Positions 55,750 to 64,000 of a DNA stretch of 64,000 nt are shown here, in pieces. The stretch comes from Hyphomicrobiales bacterium (GTDB taxonomy: Bacteria > Pseudomonadota > Alphaproteobacteria > Rickettsiales > JACKKO01). Made by a program: the position numbers and the translations under genes. How positions within the stretch are numbered: the stretch's first letter is position 1; the number at the start of each line of letters is the position of its first letter. The stretch lies in NCBI GenBank assembly GCA_024236395.1, contig JACKKO010000003.1, positions 104,859-168,858 of the forward strand, read 5' to 3'. The notes under the pieces were generated by a model. It worked only from the letters and a program-made list of their open reading frames with translations. It did not search any database and was not told the origin of the DNA.

Positions 55750-56597
55750 GCCCAGGTGACTTCCGGGGGCAATGACATCAGGATGGCTTCGGTATTCCCG
55801 CCAGTCATCAGGCCAAACCGTGTGCCACGATCATACAACAGGTTAAATTCTACGTAGCGCCCGCGTTTTTGCAGCTGGTGTTCGCGTTGTTCGGTCGTCC
55901 ACGGCTGGTGTATATGGCGGCGTACCAGCTCCGGATAGATATGCAGAAAAGCCTTCCCGACATCCTGTGTGAAGTGGAAATTATCCTCCCATGCGCCTTC
56001 TTCTAGGTAATCATAGAATATTCCGCCGATACCGCGCGGTTCATTGCGATGCTTGAGGAAGAAGTATTCGTCGCACCATTGCTTGAACTTGGGGTAATAG
56101 TCCGGGTTGTGGGCATCACAGGCGGCTTTGAAGATGGCATGGAAATCGGCCGTATCCTGATCGTTTGGGAACATGGGGGTCAGGTCGGCACCACCCCCGA
56201 ACCAGCATTTGCTGGTGACGATAAAGCGTGTATTCATATGCACGGCAGGCACCAGCGGAGAGCACATATGCGCTACCAGTGAAATACCGCTGGCCCAGAA
56301 GTTCGGGTCTTCCTGCGCGCCGGGGATTTCCTTGCGGAAAGCCTCCGAGAACTGGCCATGCACCGTGGAGATATTCACGCCGACTTTTTCAAACACACGC
56401 CCACGCATCACGGACATTTCGCCCCCACCACCGCCTTCGCGCTCCCATATGTTACGGGTAAAGCGACCGGCAGGTTTGTCGCTCTCGATAAGGGCATCTT
56501 CCAGTGATTCAAACGCGGCACAAATTTGGTCACGCAGGTCATGGAACCAGGCACTGGCCAATGCTTTTTTACCTTCAATATCCGGGGGAAGGGGCAT
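55746..56597 (-). CDS. hemF: Oxygen-dependent coproporphyrinogen III oxidase
   Basis: The 283-residue enzyme converts coproporphyrinogen III to protoporphyrinogen IX with oxygen. Conserved blocks: W-E-R-E-G-G-G-G-G-E-M-S-V-M near residue 50, S-L-V-A-H-M-C-S-P-L-V-P, W-F-G-G-G-A-D-L-T-P, G-I-G-G-I-F-Y-D-Y-L and the C-terminal Y-V-E-F-N-L-L-Y-D-R-G-T-R-F-G-L. It is intact, unlike hemH, which would act two steps later. It follows xseB by 5 bases in the secA-xseB-hemF run. Confidence 0.96.
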   Translation of the reverse strand: MPLPPDIEGKKALASAWFHDLRDQICAAFESLEDALIESDKPAGRFTRNIWEREGGGGGEMSVMRGRVFEKVGVNISTVHGQFSEAFRKEIPGAQEDPNFWASGISLVAHMCSPLVPAVHMNTRFIVTSKCWFGGGADLTPMFPNDQDTADFHAIFKAACDAHNPDYYPKFKQWCDEYFFLKHRNEPRGIGGIFYDYLEEGAWEDNFHFTQDVGKAFLHIYPELVRRHIHQPWTTEQREHQLQKRGRYVEFNLLYDRGTRFGLMTGGNTEAILMSLPPEVTWA

Positions 56598-56602
56598 GAG
56601 AG

Positions 56603-56857
56603 TTACTCTGCCGGGTCAAACGGCTCAGTGGAGGTGGTGCCATCGTTGCCCACGCTGATTTTCTCTACCTTTAGCTTGGCTTCTGCCAGCTTGGTTTCGC
56701 AATGCTGTTTCAGCTGCGTGCCACGCGTATAATCCTTGATGGAATCTTCCAGATTCTGATTACCGGAGTCCAGTTTACGCACGATGGCTTCCAGCTCGGC
56801 CAGCGCTTCTTCAAAGGAGAGTTTCTTAATATCGGCGGGTAGGTCGGTTTTACTCAT
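56603..56857 (-). CDS. xseB: Exodeoxyribonuclease VII small subunit
   Basis: The 84-residue helical protein has the family pattern S-F-E-E-A-L-A-E-L-E-A-I-V-R-K-L-D-S-G followed by E-D-S-I-K-D-Y-T-R-G-T-Q-L. It binds the large subunit XseA, which is not in the window, in an enzyme that degrades single-stranded DNA. Its ATG overlaps the secA stop (ATGA), which indicates coupling. Confidence 0.93.
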   Translation of the reverse strand: MSKTDLPADIKKLSFEEALAELEAIVRKLDSGNQNLEDSIKDYTRGTQLKQHCETKLAEAKLKVEKISVGNDGTTSTEPFDPAE

Positions 56858-59544
56858 GATTCAATCTTCCCGTGGCAGTGTTTGTATTTCAGGCCGGAGC
56901 CACAAGGGCAGGCTTCGTTGCGCCCCACTTTACCCCATGTTTCCGGATTGGCCGGATCACGCGGGCCATCCACGCGCTTGATGACCGTTGCACCGGGTTG
57001 GGCCTGTTCCTGGCCTTGCATCGCCGGGTCACGGCGGCCTTCCACCATTTTCTGTGCAGCGCGCTGACGTACCAGTGCTTCCGCACCTGTCTCCGGCTGC
57101 AGTTCCAGATGGCTCAGGCGGCTGATAACCACTTCCCGCAGATGGCCCAGCATAGCGTCAAAGAGCATGAAGGCTTCGCGCTTGTATTCATTAAGCGGGT
57201 CTTTCTGGGCGTAGGCACGCAGGCCGATCCCCTGACGTAAATGATCCAGCGAAAGTAAATGATCTTTCCATAGCTCATCCAGCGTAAAGAGGAGCAGGCG
57301 CTTTTCCACCAGCCGCAGGGTGGGGATGCCGTACTGGCTTTCCTTATCGCCGATATGTCCTTCCACGGACTGCTTCAGCTTAGTGGTGATTTCCTCGTTG
57401 GCATTGCCTTCTTCACCGGCCCAGCTACGAATATTCGGCTGGATAGCAAACAGGCGGTGAACTTCTTTCTCTAGTGTTTCAAAATCCCACTCTTCCTCGT
57501 AGCTACGCTCCGGCATGTAGCTATCCACCAGCGCTTCCACCAGTTCCTCGCGCATGTCAGCCAGCGTGGCGGAGACGTCCTCACTTTCCATGATCTCAAT
57601 GCGCTGTTCGAAGATCACTTTCCGCTGATCGTTCATGACGTCGTCGAATTTCAACAGATTTTTACGAATCTCAAAGTTGCGCCCTTCCACCCGGCTTTGT
57701 GCTTTTTCCAGTACGCGGCTGAGGATGGGAGCAGTGATGGGTTCGCCTGGCTCACCCATTTTACGCATGATGAAATCCATTTTCTTATCCGCGCCGAAGA
57801 TGCGCATCAGGTCATCTTCCAGCGAGAGGAAGAACTTGGTGTACCCCGGATCACCCTGACGGCCGGAGCGTCCGCGCAGCTGGTTATCAATGCGGCGGCT
57901 TTCGTGGCGTTCTGTGCCGATCACGCATAACCCACCTGCGGTCAGCACGCGTTCTTTATCTTCTTCCACCTGCTTGCGCAACTTGTCGGCATGCTTCTCA
58001 CCGCCGCTTTCCTGCAGCAGCATTTCCAGGTTGCCGCCGAGCTGAATGTCCGTACCGCGGCCCGCCATGTTGGTGGCAATGGTGACTGCGCCTGGGCGTC
58101 CCGCCTGCGCGATAATACTGGCTTCTTTTTCGTGGTAGCGTGCATTAAGCACATTATGCGTAATCTTTTGTTTCTTGAGCACCTTGGAGAGGTATTCCGA
58201 TTTCTCGATACTCACCGTACCCACCAGTACCGGCTGGCCTTTCTGGTGGGCATCCCGGACCAGCCGGATAATGGCCTCGTATTTTTCTTCTGCAGTACGA
58301 TAGATATCATCATCATCATCAATCCGCGCCACCGGGACGTTGGTGGGGATTTCCACCACTTCCAGCTTATAGATTTCAGCAAATTCCGCGGCTTCCGTCA
58401 TGGCCGTGCCGGTCATCCCCGCCAGCTTGGGATACAGGCGGAAGTAGTTCTGGAAGGTGATCGAAGCCAGTGTCTGGTTTTCCTGCTGGATCGGAACCGA
58501 TTCCTTGGCCTCAATGGCCTGATGCAGCCCTTCGGAGTAGCGGCGGCCTTCCATCATCCGGCCGGTGAACTCGTCAATAATCACTACCTTGTTATCTTTG
58601 ACGATATACTCCTTATCCTTCTGGAAGAGGGTATGGGCCTTCAGCGCCTGATCCAGATGATGCACCAGTGCGATATTACCAATATCATACAGTCCGGTGC
58701 CTTCCTCCAGCAGCCCGGCTTCACGCAGCAAGGTTTCAGCATGTTCAGTGCCTTCCTCCGTGAAGGAGACCTGACGGGCTTTTTCATCAATGCTGTAATC
58801 TTCCGCCACCAGTTTGGGGATAATTTTGTTCACAGAAATATAAAGATCCGTGCGGTCATCCACCGGGCCGGAGATAATCAGTGGGGTCCGCGCCTCATCA
58901 ATCAGGATGCTATCTACTTCGTCCACAATGGCGAAGGCAAACGGGCGCTGCACCATGGCATCCAGCGAGAATTTCATGTTATCGCGCAGGTAATCAAAGC
59001 CGAACTCGTTATTGGTACCGTAGGTAATATCGGCAGCATAGGCCTCGCGGCGCTGCGTATCATCGATGCCATGCACGATGCAGCCGACCGTCATGCCCAG
59101 AAAGCGATAGATTTGCCCCATCCATGCGGCATCGCGCTGCGCGAGGTAATCATTCACCGTCACGACATGCACGCCTTTGCCGGTGAGTGCATTCAGGTAA
59201 GCGGCCAAAGTGGAAACCAGGGTTTTTCCTTCACCGGTCTTCATTTCCGCGATCATTCCACGGTGGAGGACAATCCCCCCCAGCAATTGCACATCAAAGT
59301 GACGCTGTCCCAGGGTGCGTTTAGCGGCTTCGCGCACGGTGGCAAACGCTTCCGGTAAGATATCATCCAGGGTTTGGCCGTTTTCCAGGGCAGTTTTCAG
59401 CTTTTCGGTCTGGGCTTTCAGATCATCATCCGAGAGAGCGGAAAGCTCGGATTCCAGTGCGTTGACACGTTCTACCAGCGACTTCATGCCCCGGAGAATA
59501 CGATCATTAGCACTACCAAATAATTTACGCGCGATGGATTTCAT
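56854..59544 (-). CDS. secA: Preprotein translocase ATPase SecA
   Basis: The 896-residue motor pushes preproteins through SecYEG. Walker A is M-K-T-G-E-G-K-T-L near residue 100 and the DEAD-type motif is V-D-E-V-D-S-I-L-I-D-E-A. The second helicase half carries G-R-G-T-D-I-Q-L-G-G, G-T-E-R-H-E-S-R-R-I-D-N-Q-L-R-G-R and the scaffold helix. A C-terminal zinc motif C-P-C-G-S-G-L-K-Y-K-H-C-H binds SecB or ribosomes. It starts 58 bases after the dehydrogenase-family gene on the same strand. Confidence 0.98.
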   Translation of the reverse strand: MKSIARKLFGSANDRILRGMKSLVERVNALESELSALSDDDLKAQTEKLKTALENGQTLDDILPEAFATVREAAKRTLGQRHFDVQLLGGIVLHRGMIAEMKTGEGKTLVSTLAAYLNALTGKGVHVVTVNDYLAQRDAAWMGQIYRFLGMTVGCIVHGIDDTQRREAYAADITYGTNNEFGFDYLRDNMKFSLDAMVQRPFAFAIVDEVDSILIDEARTPLIISGPVDDRTDLYISVNKIIPKLVAEDYSIDEKARQVSFTEEGTEHAETLLREAGLLEEGTGLYDIGNIALVHHLDQALKAHTLFQKDKEYIVKDNKVVIIDEFTGRMMEGRRYSEGLHQAIEAKESVPIQQENQTLASITFQNYFRLYPKLAGMTGTAMTEAAEFAEIYKLEVVEIPTNVPVARIDDDDDIYRTAEEKYEAIIRLVRDAHQKGQPVLVGTVSIEKSEYLSKVLKKQKITHNVLNARYHEKEASIIAQAGRPGAVTIATNMAGRGTDIQLGGNLEMLLQESGGEKHADKLRKQVEEDKERVLTAGGLCVIGTERHESRRIDNQLRGRSGRQGDPGYTKFFLSLEDDLMRIFGADKKMDFIMRKMGEPGEPITAPILSRVLEKAQSRVEGRNFEIRKNLLKFDDVMNDQRKVIFEQRIEIMESEDVSATLADMREELVEALVDSYMPERSYEEEWDFETLEKEVHRLFAIQPNIRSWAGEEGNANEEITTKLKQSVEGHIGDKESQYGIPTLRLVEKRLLLFTLDELWKDHLLSLDHLRQGIGLRAYAQKDPLNEYKREAFMLFDAMLGHLREVVISRLSHLELQPETGAEALVRQRAAQKMVEGRRDPAMQGQEQAQPGATVIKRVDGPRDPANPETWGKVGRNEACPCGSGLKYKHCHGKIES

Positions 59545-59602
59545 ATCAGCCCTTTTTCTGCGTGCATTTTCATAGTCGGTATAGCGCCTAAGCGCAAGTG
59601 AA

Positions 59603-60862
59603 TTAGCCCCAATTCTCTGTCAGGCGGGCAATATCAAGGAAGGTGAAGCGGTTGCGCAGGAGCATCGCATGACGGCAGGCATGGTGAAAATCTTCTGCTT
59701 TCCAGCCCAGTGCTTCCGGTGTAGCCGGGGCGCACGCAGCCTTCAATACGTTTTCCAGCGTGCTGGTGGGTAGCATGGTCTTCTGCAGCTGATGACGGAA
59801 ATCCACCCAGTTTTCCTGCAAATACTGTGTCACCGCCGCCGATTCCTGACTGTCATAGGCTTTTTCCTGAAATTCCATCTGGCAGTGTTTCGCCGTTTCA
59901 GCTGGCAAAAGGCGCTCAAATAGCCGCGTATCCGCCTGATAGGGGGGGAGTGCCCATGGGCCTGCATCTAGCAAATGATGCTGTAGACGGCTCATGAAGA
60001 GGGTGGTGACGCCAATTTGTTCGCCGTGGTAAGTTTCTGGTAATGCGGGGAAGAACGCCTCTATAGCATGGGCAATCAGGTGTTCCCCCTGGCTGGCTGG
60101 CTGGCTTCCCCCGGCAAAAAACATCCCCAGCCCGGAAAGAATGAGCAGGGCCGATAAATCTTCAATCGCCCTAGTATCTCGCTGTGCCAGGGTTTCTGCG
60201 CGGGAAAATACACGGGACTCTGTTTCCATCAGCAGTTGAAAAGGGACAGCGCTATAGGGGGTATTAAACAGCAAATGGGAGAGTAACCAGTCGGTCTGCG
60301 CGGTTGTGCGGCAAAGTGAATCCCCCAACCCAGAATGGATTAGCCGCATCGGGGCGTTTGTCAGCACTTCCGTATCCATGTAGATCGCGGTGGGGAGGTG
60401 CGCAGGCAGAGTATGCTTCAGGTTGTGCTCAATGATTGAGGCATTGGCGGAGGCATAGCCATTCATGGAAGGCGCTGTACCATAAATAATGTAAGGTATA
60501 TCCAGCTGGTAAGAGGCGCGTTTGCACAGGTCATTGATGGTGCCGCTGCCCACTGCTAGGATCAGTCTGCAATTCTGGGCTTCTTCCTGGATTTGGGTAA
60601 CATACTGCACGTCTGGCTTTAGGCCTTCTGGGAATACAAGGTGTCGGAGTTCTTGATCCCGCAGGCGATCCATAAGGCCCCGGCCTGCGGCATTAAATGT
60701 ATGCATATCTGCCACCAGCAGGATATCACCGGAGATACCAAGGCGTTCAATATTCTTTGCCACGTCATTGCACACACCCGGAGCAATCTGAATATCTGCA
60801 ACGGGCAGGGGAAGGCCTGCTTGTTTGAGGATTGTTTCAAAATCGTGTTTTGTATAGGGCAT
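59603..60862 (-). CDS. sn-Glycerol-1-phosphate dehydrogenase family protein
   Basis: The 419-residue protein belongs to the iron-containing alcohol dehydrogenase/AraM-EgsA superfamily. The nucleotide site V-G-S-G-T-I-N-D-L-C-K and the following Y-G-T-A-P-S-M-N-G-Y-A-S are diagnostic of the G1P-dehydrogenase branch. Metal ligands lie in G-L-G-D-S-L, G-E-H-L-I-A-H-A and Y-H-G-E-Q-I-G. The known reaction is reduction of dihydroxyacetone phosphate to glycerol-1-phosphate, the archaeal lipid backbone; in bacteria G1P serves varied or unknown uses. The C-terminal ~120 residues are diverged, so the substrate should be treated as open. It is divergent from the transglycosylase gene with a 62-base gap. 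Confidence 0.8.
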   Translation of the reverse strand: MPYTKHDFETILKQAGLPLPVADIQIAPGVCNDVAKNIERLGISGDILLVADMHTFNAAGRGLMDRLRDQELRHLVFPEGLKPDVQYVTQIQEEAQNCRLILAVGSGTINDLCKRASYQLDIPYIIYGTAPSMNGYASANASIIEHNLKHTLPAHLPTAIYMDTEVLTNAPMRLIHSGLGDSLCRTTAQTDWLLSHLLFNTPYSAVPFQLLMETESRVFSRAETLAQRDTRAIEDLSALLILSGLGMFFAGGSQPASQGEHLIAHAIEAFFPALPETYHGEQIGVTTLFMSRLQHHLLDAGPWALPPYQADTRLFERLLPAETAKHCQMEFQEKAYDSQESAAVTQYLQENWVDFRHQLQKTMLPTSTLENVLKAACAPATPEALGWKAEDFHHACRHAMLLRNRFTFLDIARLTENWG

Positions 60863-60924
60863 GGGGTTGCGTTACCTGTGTTTTTCTCCTACCATCAATG
60901 CGCTTCAGTATAGGGAAGGGGAAT

Positions 60925-61905
60925 ATGCAATACCAGTACAGAAAATCAGTCCAATTTATTGTCTGTTTGCTACTTTTATGTGGTTATAACCCGGCAAATG
61001 CCGAAGAAACATTTCAAAGCTGGTTGGAAACGGTCAAAAAACAGGCGATTCAGCAAAGAATTAAGAGCAAGAAGCAACTTAGAAAAGCACTAAAAGATGT
61101 CAAATACATTGAAAAAGTGGTTGCTCTGGATAAAAAACAGCCCGAAAAGACGATTACCTTTAATGATTATCGCCGAAATGTGATTCCGGCCTCACGAAAA
61201 AAGAAAGCACGGGCACTCTATCGTAAGCACAAGACGTTATTAGACAAAATTGCCCAAAAATACGGTGTTCAGCCACGATATATCGTGGCACTATGGGGGA
61301 TAGAGAGCGATTTTGGTAATAATATGGGTGGTTATTACGTGCCGCAGGCACTGGCCACACTGGCCTATGATGGCCGCCGCCGGGAGTTTTTTACTAAAGA
61401 GCTGCTATACGCACTAAAAATCCTGGATGAAGGCCATATTCCACCGCAGGGTATGAAGGGTTCCTGGGCAGGAGCGATGGGGCAATGCCAGTTTATGCCT
61501 TCCAGTTTCATTAGTTTTGCGACCGATTATAATGGCGATGGACACCGTGATATCTGGGGCACATTGCCTGATGTTTTCGCTTCTATTGCCAATTACCTGA
61601 GCAAAAGCGGCTGGGATAATACAGCGACCTGGGGACGTAGAGTCCATGTGCCGTCAACGTTGAACCCGTCACTGGTGGGAGTAGATAAAGAGAGAACACT
61701 CGCAGAATGGCAAAAACTAGGGGTAAGGCGTGAAAATGGCACAAATCTGCCACTCCGGAATATAAAAGCATCCCTTATTATGCCAGATGGCGAAAAAGAG
61801 GGTGCATATTTGGTTTATAGCAACTATAAAGTACTTCTGAGGTGGAACCGTTCGTTGTTTTTTGCAACGGCTGTGGGCGAATTATCAGATGCTATAGGTG
61901 GATGA
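60925..61905 (+). CDS. MltB-type lytic murein transglycosylase
   Basis: The ATG at 60925 follows GGAAGGGGA and gives 326 residues; the open frame upstream to 60832 overlaps the divergent gene. A signal peptide (about 1-27, cut near A-N-A-E) is followed by a lysine-rich helical part. The SLT_2 catalytic domain has W-G-I-E-S-D-F-G-N-N with the catalytic glutamate near residue 130. Then come Y-V-P-Q-A-L-A-T-L-A-Y, G-S-W-A-G-A-M-G-Q-C-Q-F-M-P-S-S and F-A-T-D-Y-N-G-D-G-H-R-D-I-W. It cleaves peptidoglycan strands to anhydromuramyl ends. It lacks a lipobox, so it is periplasmic. It overlaps rlpA by 4 bases. Confidence 0.92.
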   Translation: MQYQYRKSVQFIVCLLLLCGYNPANAEETFQSWLETVKKQAIQQRIKSKKQLRKALKDVKYIEKVVALDKKQPEKTITFNDYRRNVIPASRKKKARALYRKHKTLLDKIAQKYGVQPRYIVALWGIESDFGNNMGGYYVPQALATLAYDGRRREFFTKELLYALKILDEGHIPPQGMKGSWAGAMGQCQFMPSSFISFATDYNGDGHRDIWGTLPDVFASIANYLSKSGWDNTATWGRRVHVPSTLNPSLVGVDKERTLAEWQKLGVRRENGTNLPLRNIKASLIMPDGEKEGAYLVYSNYKVLLRWNRSLFFATAVGELSDAIGG

Positions 61906-62810
61906 TGCTGATTAAACGCTTTGTGTGTATAGTTATTTCTGGTTTAGTCATGCTTTCGTGCGTTGGCTGTAGTGCAGGTGAACCCAAGAAATATCGTGTA
62001 TCTCCTTGGGCTAAAAAGGATGCGCCGGCAAATTTTGAAGATTATCCAGCACATATTCAGCGTAACTGGCACTATTATAAAGTGGGAAAACCTTACAAAA
62101 TCAACGGCACCTGGTATACCCCGGAAGAAGATAAGAATTATTCCCAGGTTGGTCTGGCTTCCTGGTATGGCAGTGATTTTCATAACAAAAAAACCGCCAA
62201 TGGCGAAGTGTTTGATAAGAGTAAGCTAACAGCAGCGCATCGTACGCTTCCCATGCCCAGTGTTGTCAAAGTAACAAATCTTGAAAATGGCCGTAGTATC
62301 CGTGTACGGGTGAATGATCGAGGTCCTTATGTGGATGGGGATAAGCGTATTATTGATCTTTCGGAAGAAACTGCACGCCGTCTGGGTTTTCGTGAGAAAG
62401 GCATTGCCAAGGTAAAAGTGGAATATGATCAGGTGGCAACAGCCCAGCTGTTTTACAAGGATGTACCCAATAAGCTTTGGCAGGATAACAATAAAAAATT
62501 TGCCTTCTACCGTCAGGAAAAGAAACAGGAACCTACCCGTTCCAATGTAGTGGGTAGCCAGCGCCAGGATGAACTTAGTGCTGGCGAGTATTATGTGCAG
62601 GCAGGGTCATTCGGTGACCAACGCCATGCGCTTAATACGGCTTATCAGTTAAAAAATATCGGGACACCAAAGGTGGAGCCGGTAAAATTTGAGGGCAAAA
62701 CCTATTATCGCGTACGTCTTGGACCGTACCAGGATATTGTCAGTGCTGACTTTGCATTAAACAAAGTATCCGTTAACGGCTACTTTGATGCAATCATCAC
62801 ACAGGACTAA
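61902..62810 (+). CDS. rlpA: Septal ring lytic transglycosylase RlpA with SPOR domain
   Basis: The ATG at 61902 overlaps the previous stop and gives 302 residues. A lipoprotein signal ends at C-V-G-C (Cys24), so the protein should be outer-membrane anchored. The double-psi beta-barrel domain holds L-A-S-W-Y-G-S-D-F-H, K-T-A-N-G-E-V-F-D, A-A-H-R-T-L-P-M-P and V-N-D-R-G-P-Y with the catalytic aspartate. A C-terminal SPOR domain (about 225-300, Y-Y-V-Q-A-G-S-F) binds denuded septal glycan. It works with MltB and DacA in septal wall turnover. Confidence 0.95.
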   Translation: MMLIKRFVCIVISGLVMLSCVGCSAGEPKKYRVSPWAKKDAPANFEDYPAHIQRNWHYYKVGKPYKINGTWYTPEEDKNYSQVGLASWYGSDFHNKKTANGEVFDKSKLTAAHRTLPMPSVVKVTNLENGRSIRVRVNDRGPYVDGDKRIIDLSEETARRLGFREKGIAKVKVEYDQVATAQLFYKDVPNKLWQDNNKKFAFYRQEKKQEPTRSNVVGSQRQDELSAGEYYVQAGSFGDQRHALNTAYQLKNIGTPKVEPVKFEGKTYYRVRLGPYQDIVSADFALNKVSVNGYFDAIITQD

Positions 62811-62819
62811 CGTCTCACC

Positions 62820-63983
62820 GTGTATTTCCCCCCGATTAGATCAGTTTTTTTCATTGCATGTACTGCTGTAATCGTACTGTTTTTAGAAGTAAAGCCACTA
62901 ATGGCTTTGGATGCCAACGAAACGCAGGCAGAATACGCTGTCTTGCTTGATTACAATACTGGCACCACATTACTGGCTAAGAACGCTGAAACACCGGTAG
63001 GCCCATCTTCTATGAGTAAGCTCATGACGGTTTACCTGGTGTTTGAGGCACTGAAGAATGGCACGTTGCACCTGGAAGACACGCTACCCGTAAGTGAAAA
63101 AGCCTGGCGCATGGGTGGCTCTAAGATGTTTGTCGGTCTAGGCACTGATGTGAAGGTGGAGGATTTGCTTCGCGGCGTTATTATACAGTCCGGGAATGAC
63201 GCATGTATTGTATTGGCGGAAGGATTAGCAGGAAGTGAGGGAGCATTTGCTGAAGCCATGAATAATAAAGCTGAGCAACTGAGTATGACGCAAAGTCATT
63301 TTGTGAATGCAACTGGCTGGCCAGACGAGGAACATGTAATGTCAGTCAGGGATCTAGCGATTCTGGCGCGGCACCTGATCAGTGATTTCCCGGAATATTA
63401 TCACTATTTTGCTGAGCCGGAATTTAAATATAACAATATTAAGCAGTATAATAGGAATACGCTGATTAACAGGGGTATTGGAGCAGATGGTTTGAAAACG
63501 GGCCACACCGAAGCAGCAGGCTATGGACTTGTCAGTTCCGCTGAAAAAGATGGCCGTCGGTTGATCCTGGTCGTGAATGGGTTGGGTTCTATGAAGGAGC
63601 GGATCAGTGAATCTGAGCGCTTGCTGCGTTATGGGTTTAACAGCTTCAAGGAAAAGACACTTTTCAGGCAGGATACGGAAATTACCGATGCGCGCGTGTG
63701 GATGGGTAAGGAAGGCCGGGTGCCGTTGGTTCTGGCGGAGGAAGTACGCCTGCTGGTAAGTCGTGTTGGTAAAGGGCTGGACGGATTTAAAGCACATGTG
63801 GAATATGAAGGGCCAGTGCCTGCGCCCATTAAGCATGGTCAGGAAATCGGCAAGCTGGTGGTGACATTCCCCATGGGTGATCAAAAAGATTATCCGCTCT
63901 TTGCGGGCGCGGATGTACCGGAGCTTTCCGGCATTGGAAAAATTTTTGCCAAATTAGCGTATCTCTTATCATCGGGTGAATAG
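62820..63983 (+). CDS. dacA: D-alanyl-D-alanine carboxypeptidase (S11 family)
   Basis: The GTG at 62820, 9 bases after rlpA, gives 387 residues with a signal peptide (cut near M-A-L-D-A). The serine penicillin-binding motifs are complete: S-M-S-K (nucleophile serine near residue 64), S-G-N and K-T-G-H. The PBP5-like C-terminal domain follows from about residue 285, with a terminal amphipathic helix for membrane binding. It trims the terminal D-alanine of muropeptides and limits cross-linking. The SxxK motif reads P-S-S-M-S-K-L-M-T, normal for the family. Many alphaproteobacteria have tmk next, as appears here. Confidence 0.95.
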   Translation: MYFPPIRSVFFIACTAVIVLFLEVKPLMALDANETQAEYAVLLDYNTGTTLLAKNAETPVGPSSMSKLMTVYLVFEALKNGTLHLEDTLPVSEKAWRMGGSKMFVGLGTDVKVEDLLRGVIIQSGNDACIVLAEGLAGSEGAFAEAMNNKAEQLSMTQSHFVNATGWPDEEHVMSVRDLAILARHLISDFPEYYHYFAEPEFKYNNIKQYNRNTLINRGIGADGLKTGHTEAAGYGLVSSAEKDGRRLILVVNGLGSMKERISESERLLRYGFNSFKEKTLFRQDTEITDARVWMGKEGRVPLVLAEEVRLLVSRVGKGLDGFKAHVEYEGPVPAPIKHGQEIGKLVVTFPMGDQKDYPLFAGADVPELSGIGKIFAKLAYLLSSGE

Positions 63984-64000
63984 ATGCTGAGCCGGGGCCG
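63984..64000 (+). CDS. First codons of the next gene, possibly tmk
   Basis: An ATG follows the dacA stop at once (M-L-S-R-G...) and runs off the window. In many alphaproteobacteria the next gene is thymidylate kinase; 17 bases cannot prove it. Confidence 0.3.

Noticed and set aside
57991..59358. 455-codon open frame antisense to secA
   Set aside because: It is opposite conserved SecA motifs, with low-complexity composition and no independent evidence.

Overview
The window is a gene-dense piece of an alphaproteobacterial chromosome of moderate GC content. The evidence for this is a complete nuoA-N operon followed by birA, coaX and rnj; the mltB-rlpA-dacA order that leads into tmk in many alphaproteobacteria; a DUF6111-type small membrane protein upstream of cca; and a LysM/degenerate-LytM factor of DipM type. 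No rRNA, CRISPR array, phage or insertion sequence was recognised. Genus cannot be fixed from the sequence alone. The joined rpsL-rpsG-fusA-tuf-trnW-secE-nusG-rplKAJL-rpoBC order resembles the rearranged order known in Rickettsia, but a full complex I and peptidoglycan enzymes argue only for a lineage that keeps respiration and a cell wall.

Layout. 1-2.4 kb: 3' part of a LysM/M23 protein, a two-HTH regulator, tRNA-Arg and an orphan ORF. 2.4-9 kb (minus): gyrA, coaD, a GT2-methyltransferase fusion and a GT-C-like membrane protein. 9.2-10.6 kb: an aldehyde dehydrogenase with a bidirectional terminator. 10.6-26.6 kb (minus): one long transcription/translation cluster from rpsL to rpoC, including tRNA-Trp, with a good sigma-70 promoter before rpsL. 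26.8-29.2 kb: an alanine/sodium symporter, a small lipoprotein and a membrane protein. 29.4-30.9 kb: an AT-richer three-gene cassette (DUF5343-like protein, Swt1-type HEPN protein with an R-x4-H motif, small acidic protein) with its own promoter, beside tRNA-Thr. 31.2-32.7 kb: rlmB, tRNA-Tyr with terminator, and a small membrane protein. 33-51 kb: the nuo operon, birA, coaX and rnj, tightly packed, with two unexplained genes inside nuo (between nuoC and nuoD, and between nuoF and nuoG). 51.1-54.8 kb: a block in which hemH, dapB, cca and the 5' end of a permease gene are all broken by frameshifts while a small membrane protein in the middle stays open. 54.8-60.9 kb: permease, hemF, xseB, secA and a glycerol-1-phosphate dehydrogenase-family gene. 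60.9-64 kb: three cell-envelope genes (lytic transglycosylase, RlpA, DD-carboxypeptidase) and the first bases of another gene.

Working together, the core of the window provides RNA polymerase, ribosomal proteins, elongation factors, the SecE/SecA export machinery, gyrase, complex I, biotin and CoA cofactor steps, and peptidoglycan remodelling. The accessory interest lies in the HEPN cassette, the two orphan genes embedded in the nuo operon, the tuf-junction operon fusion and the frameshift block.
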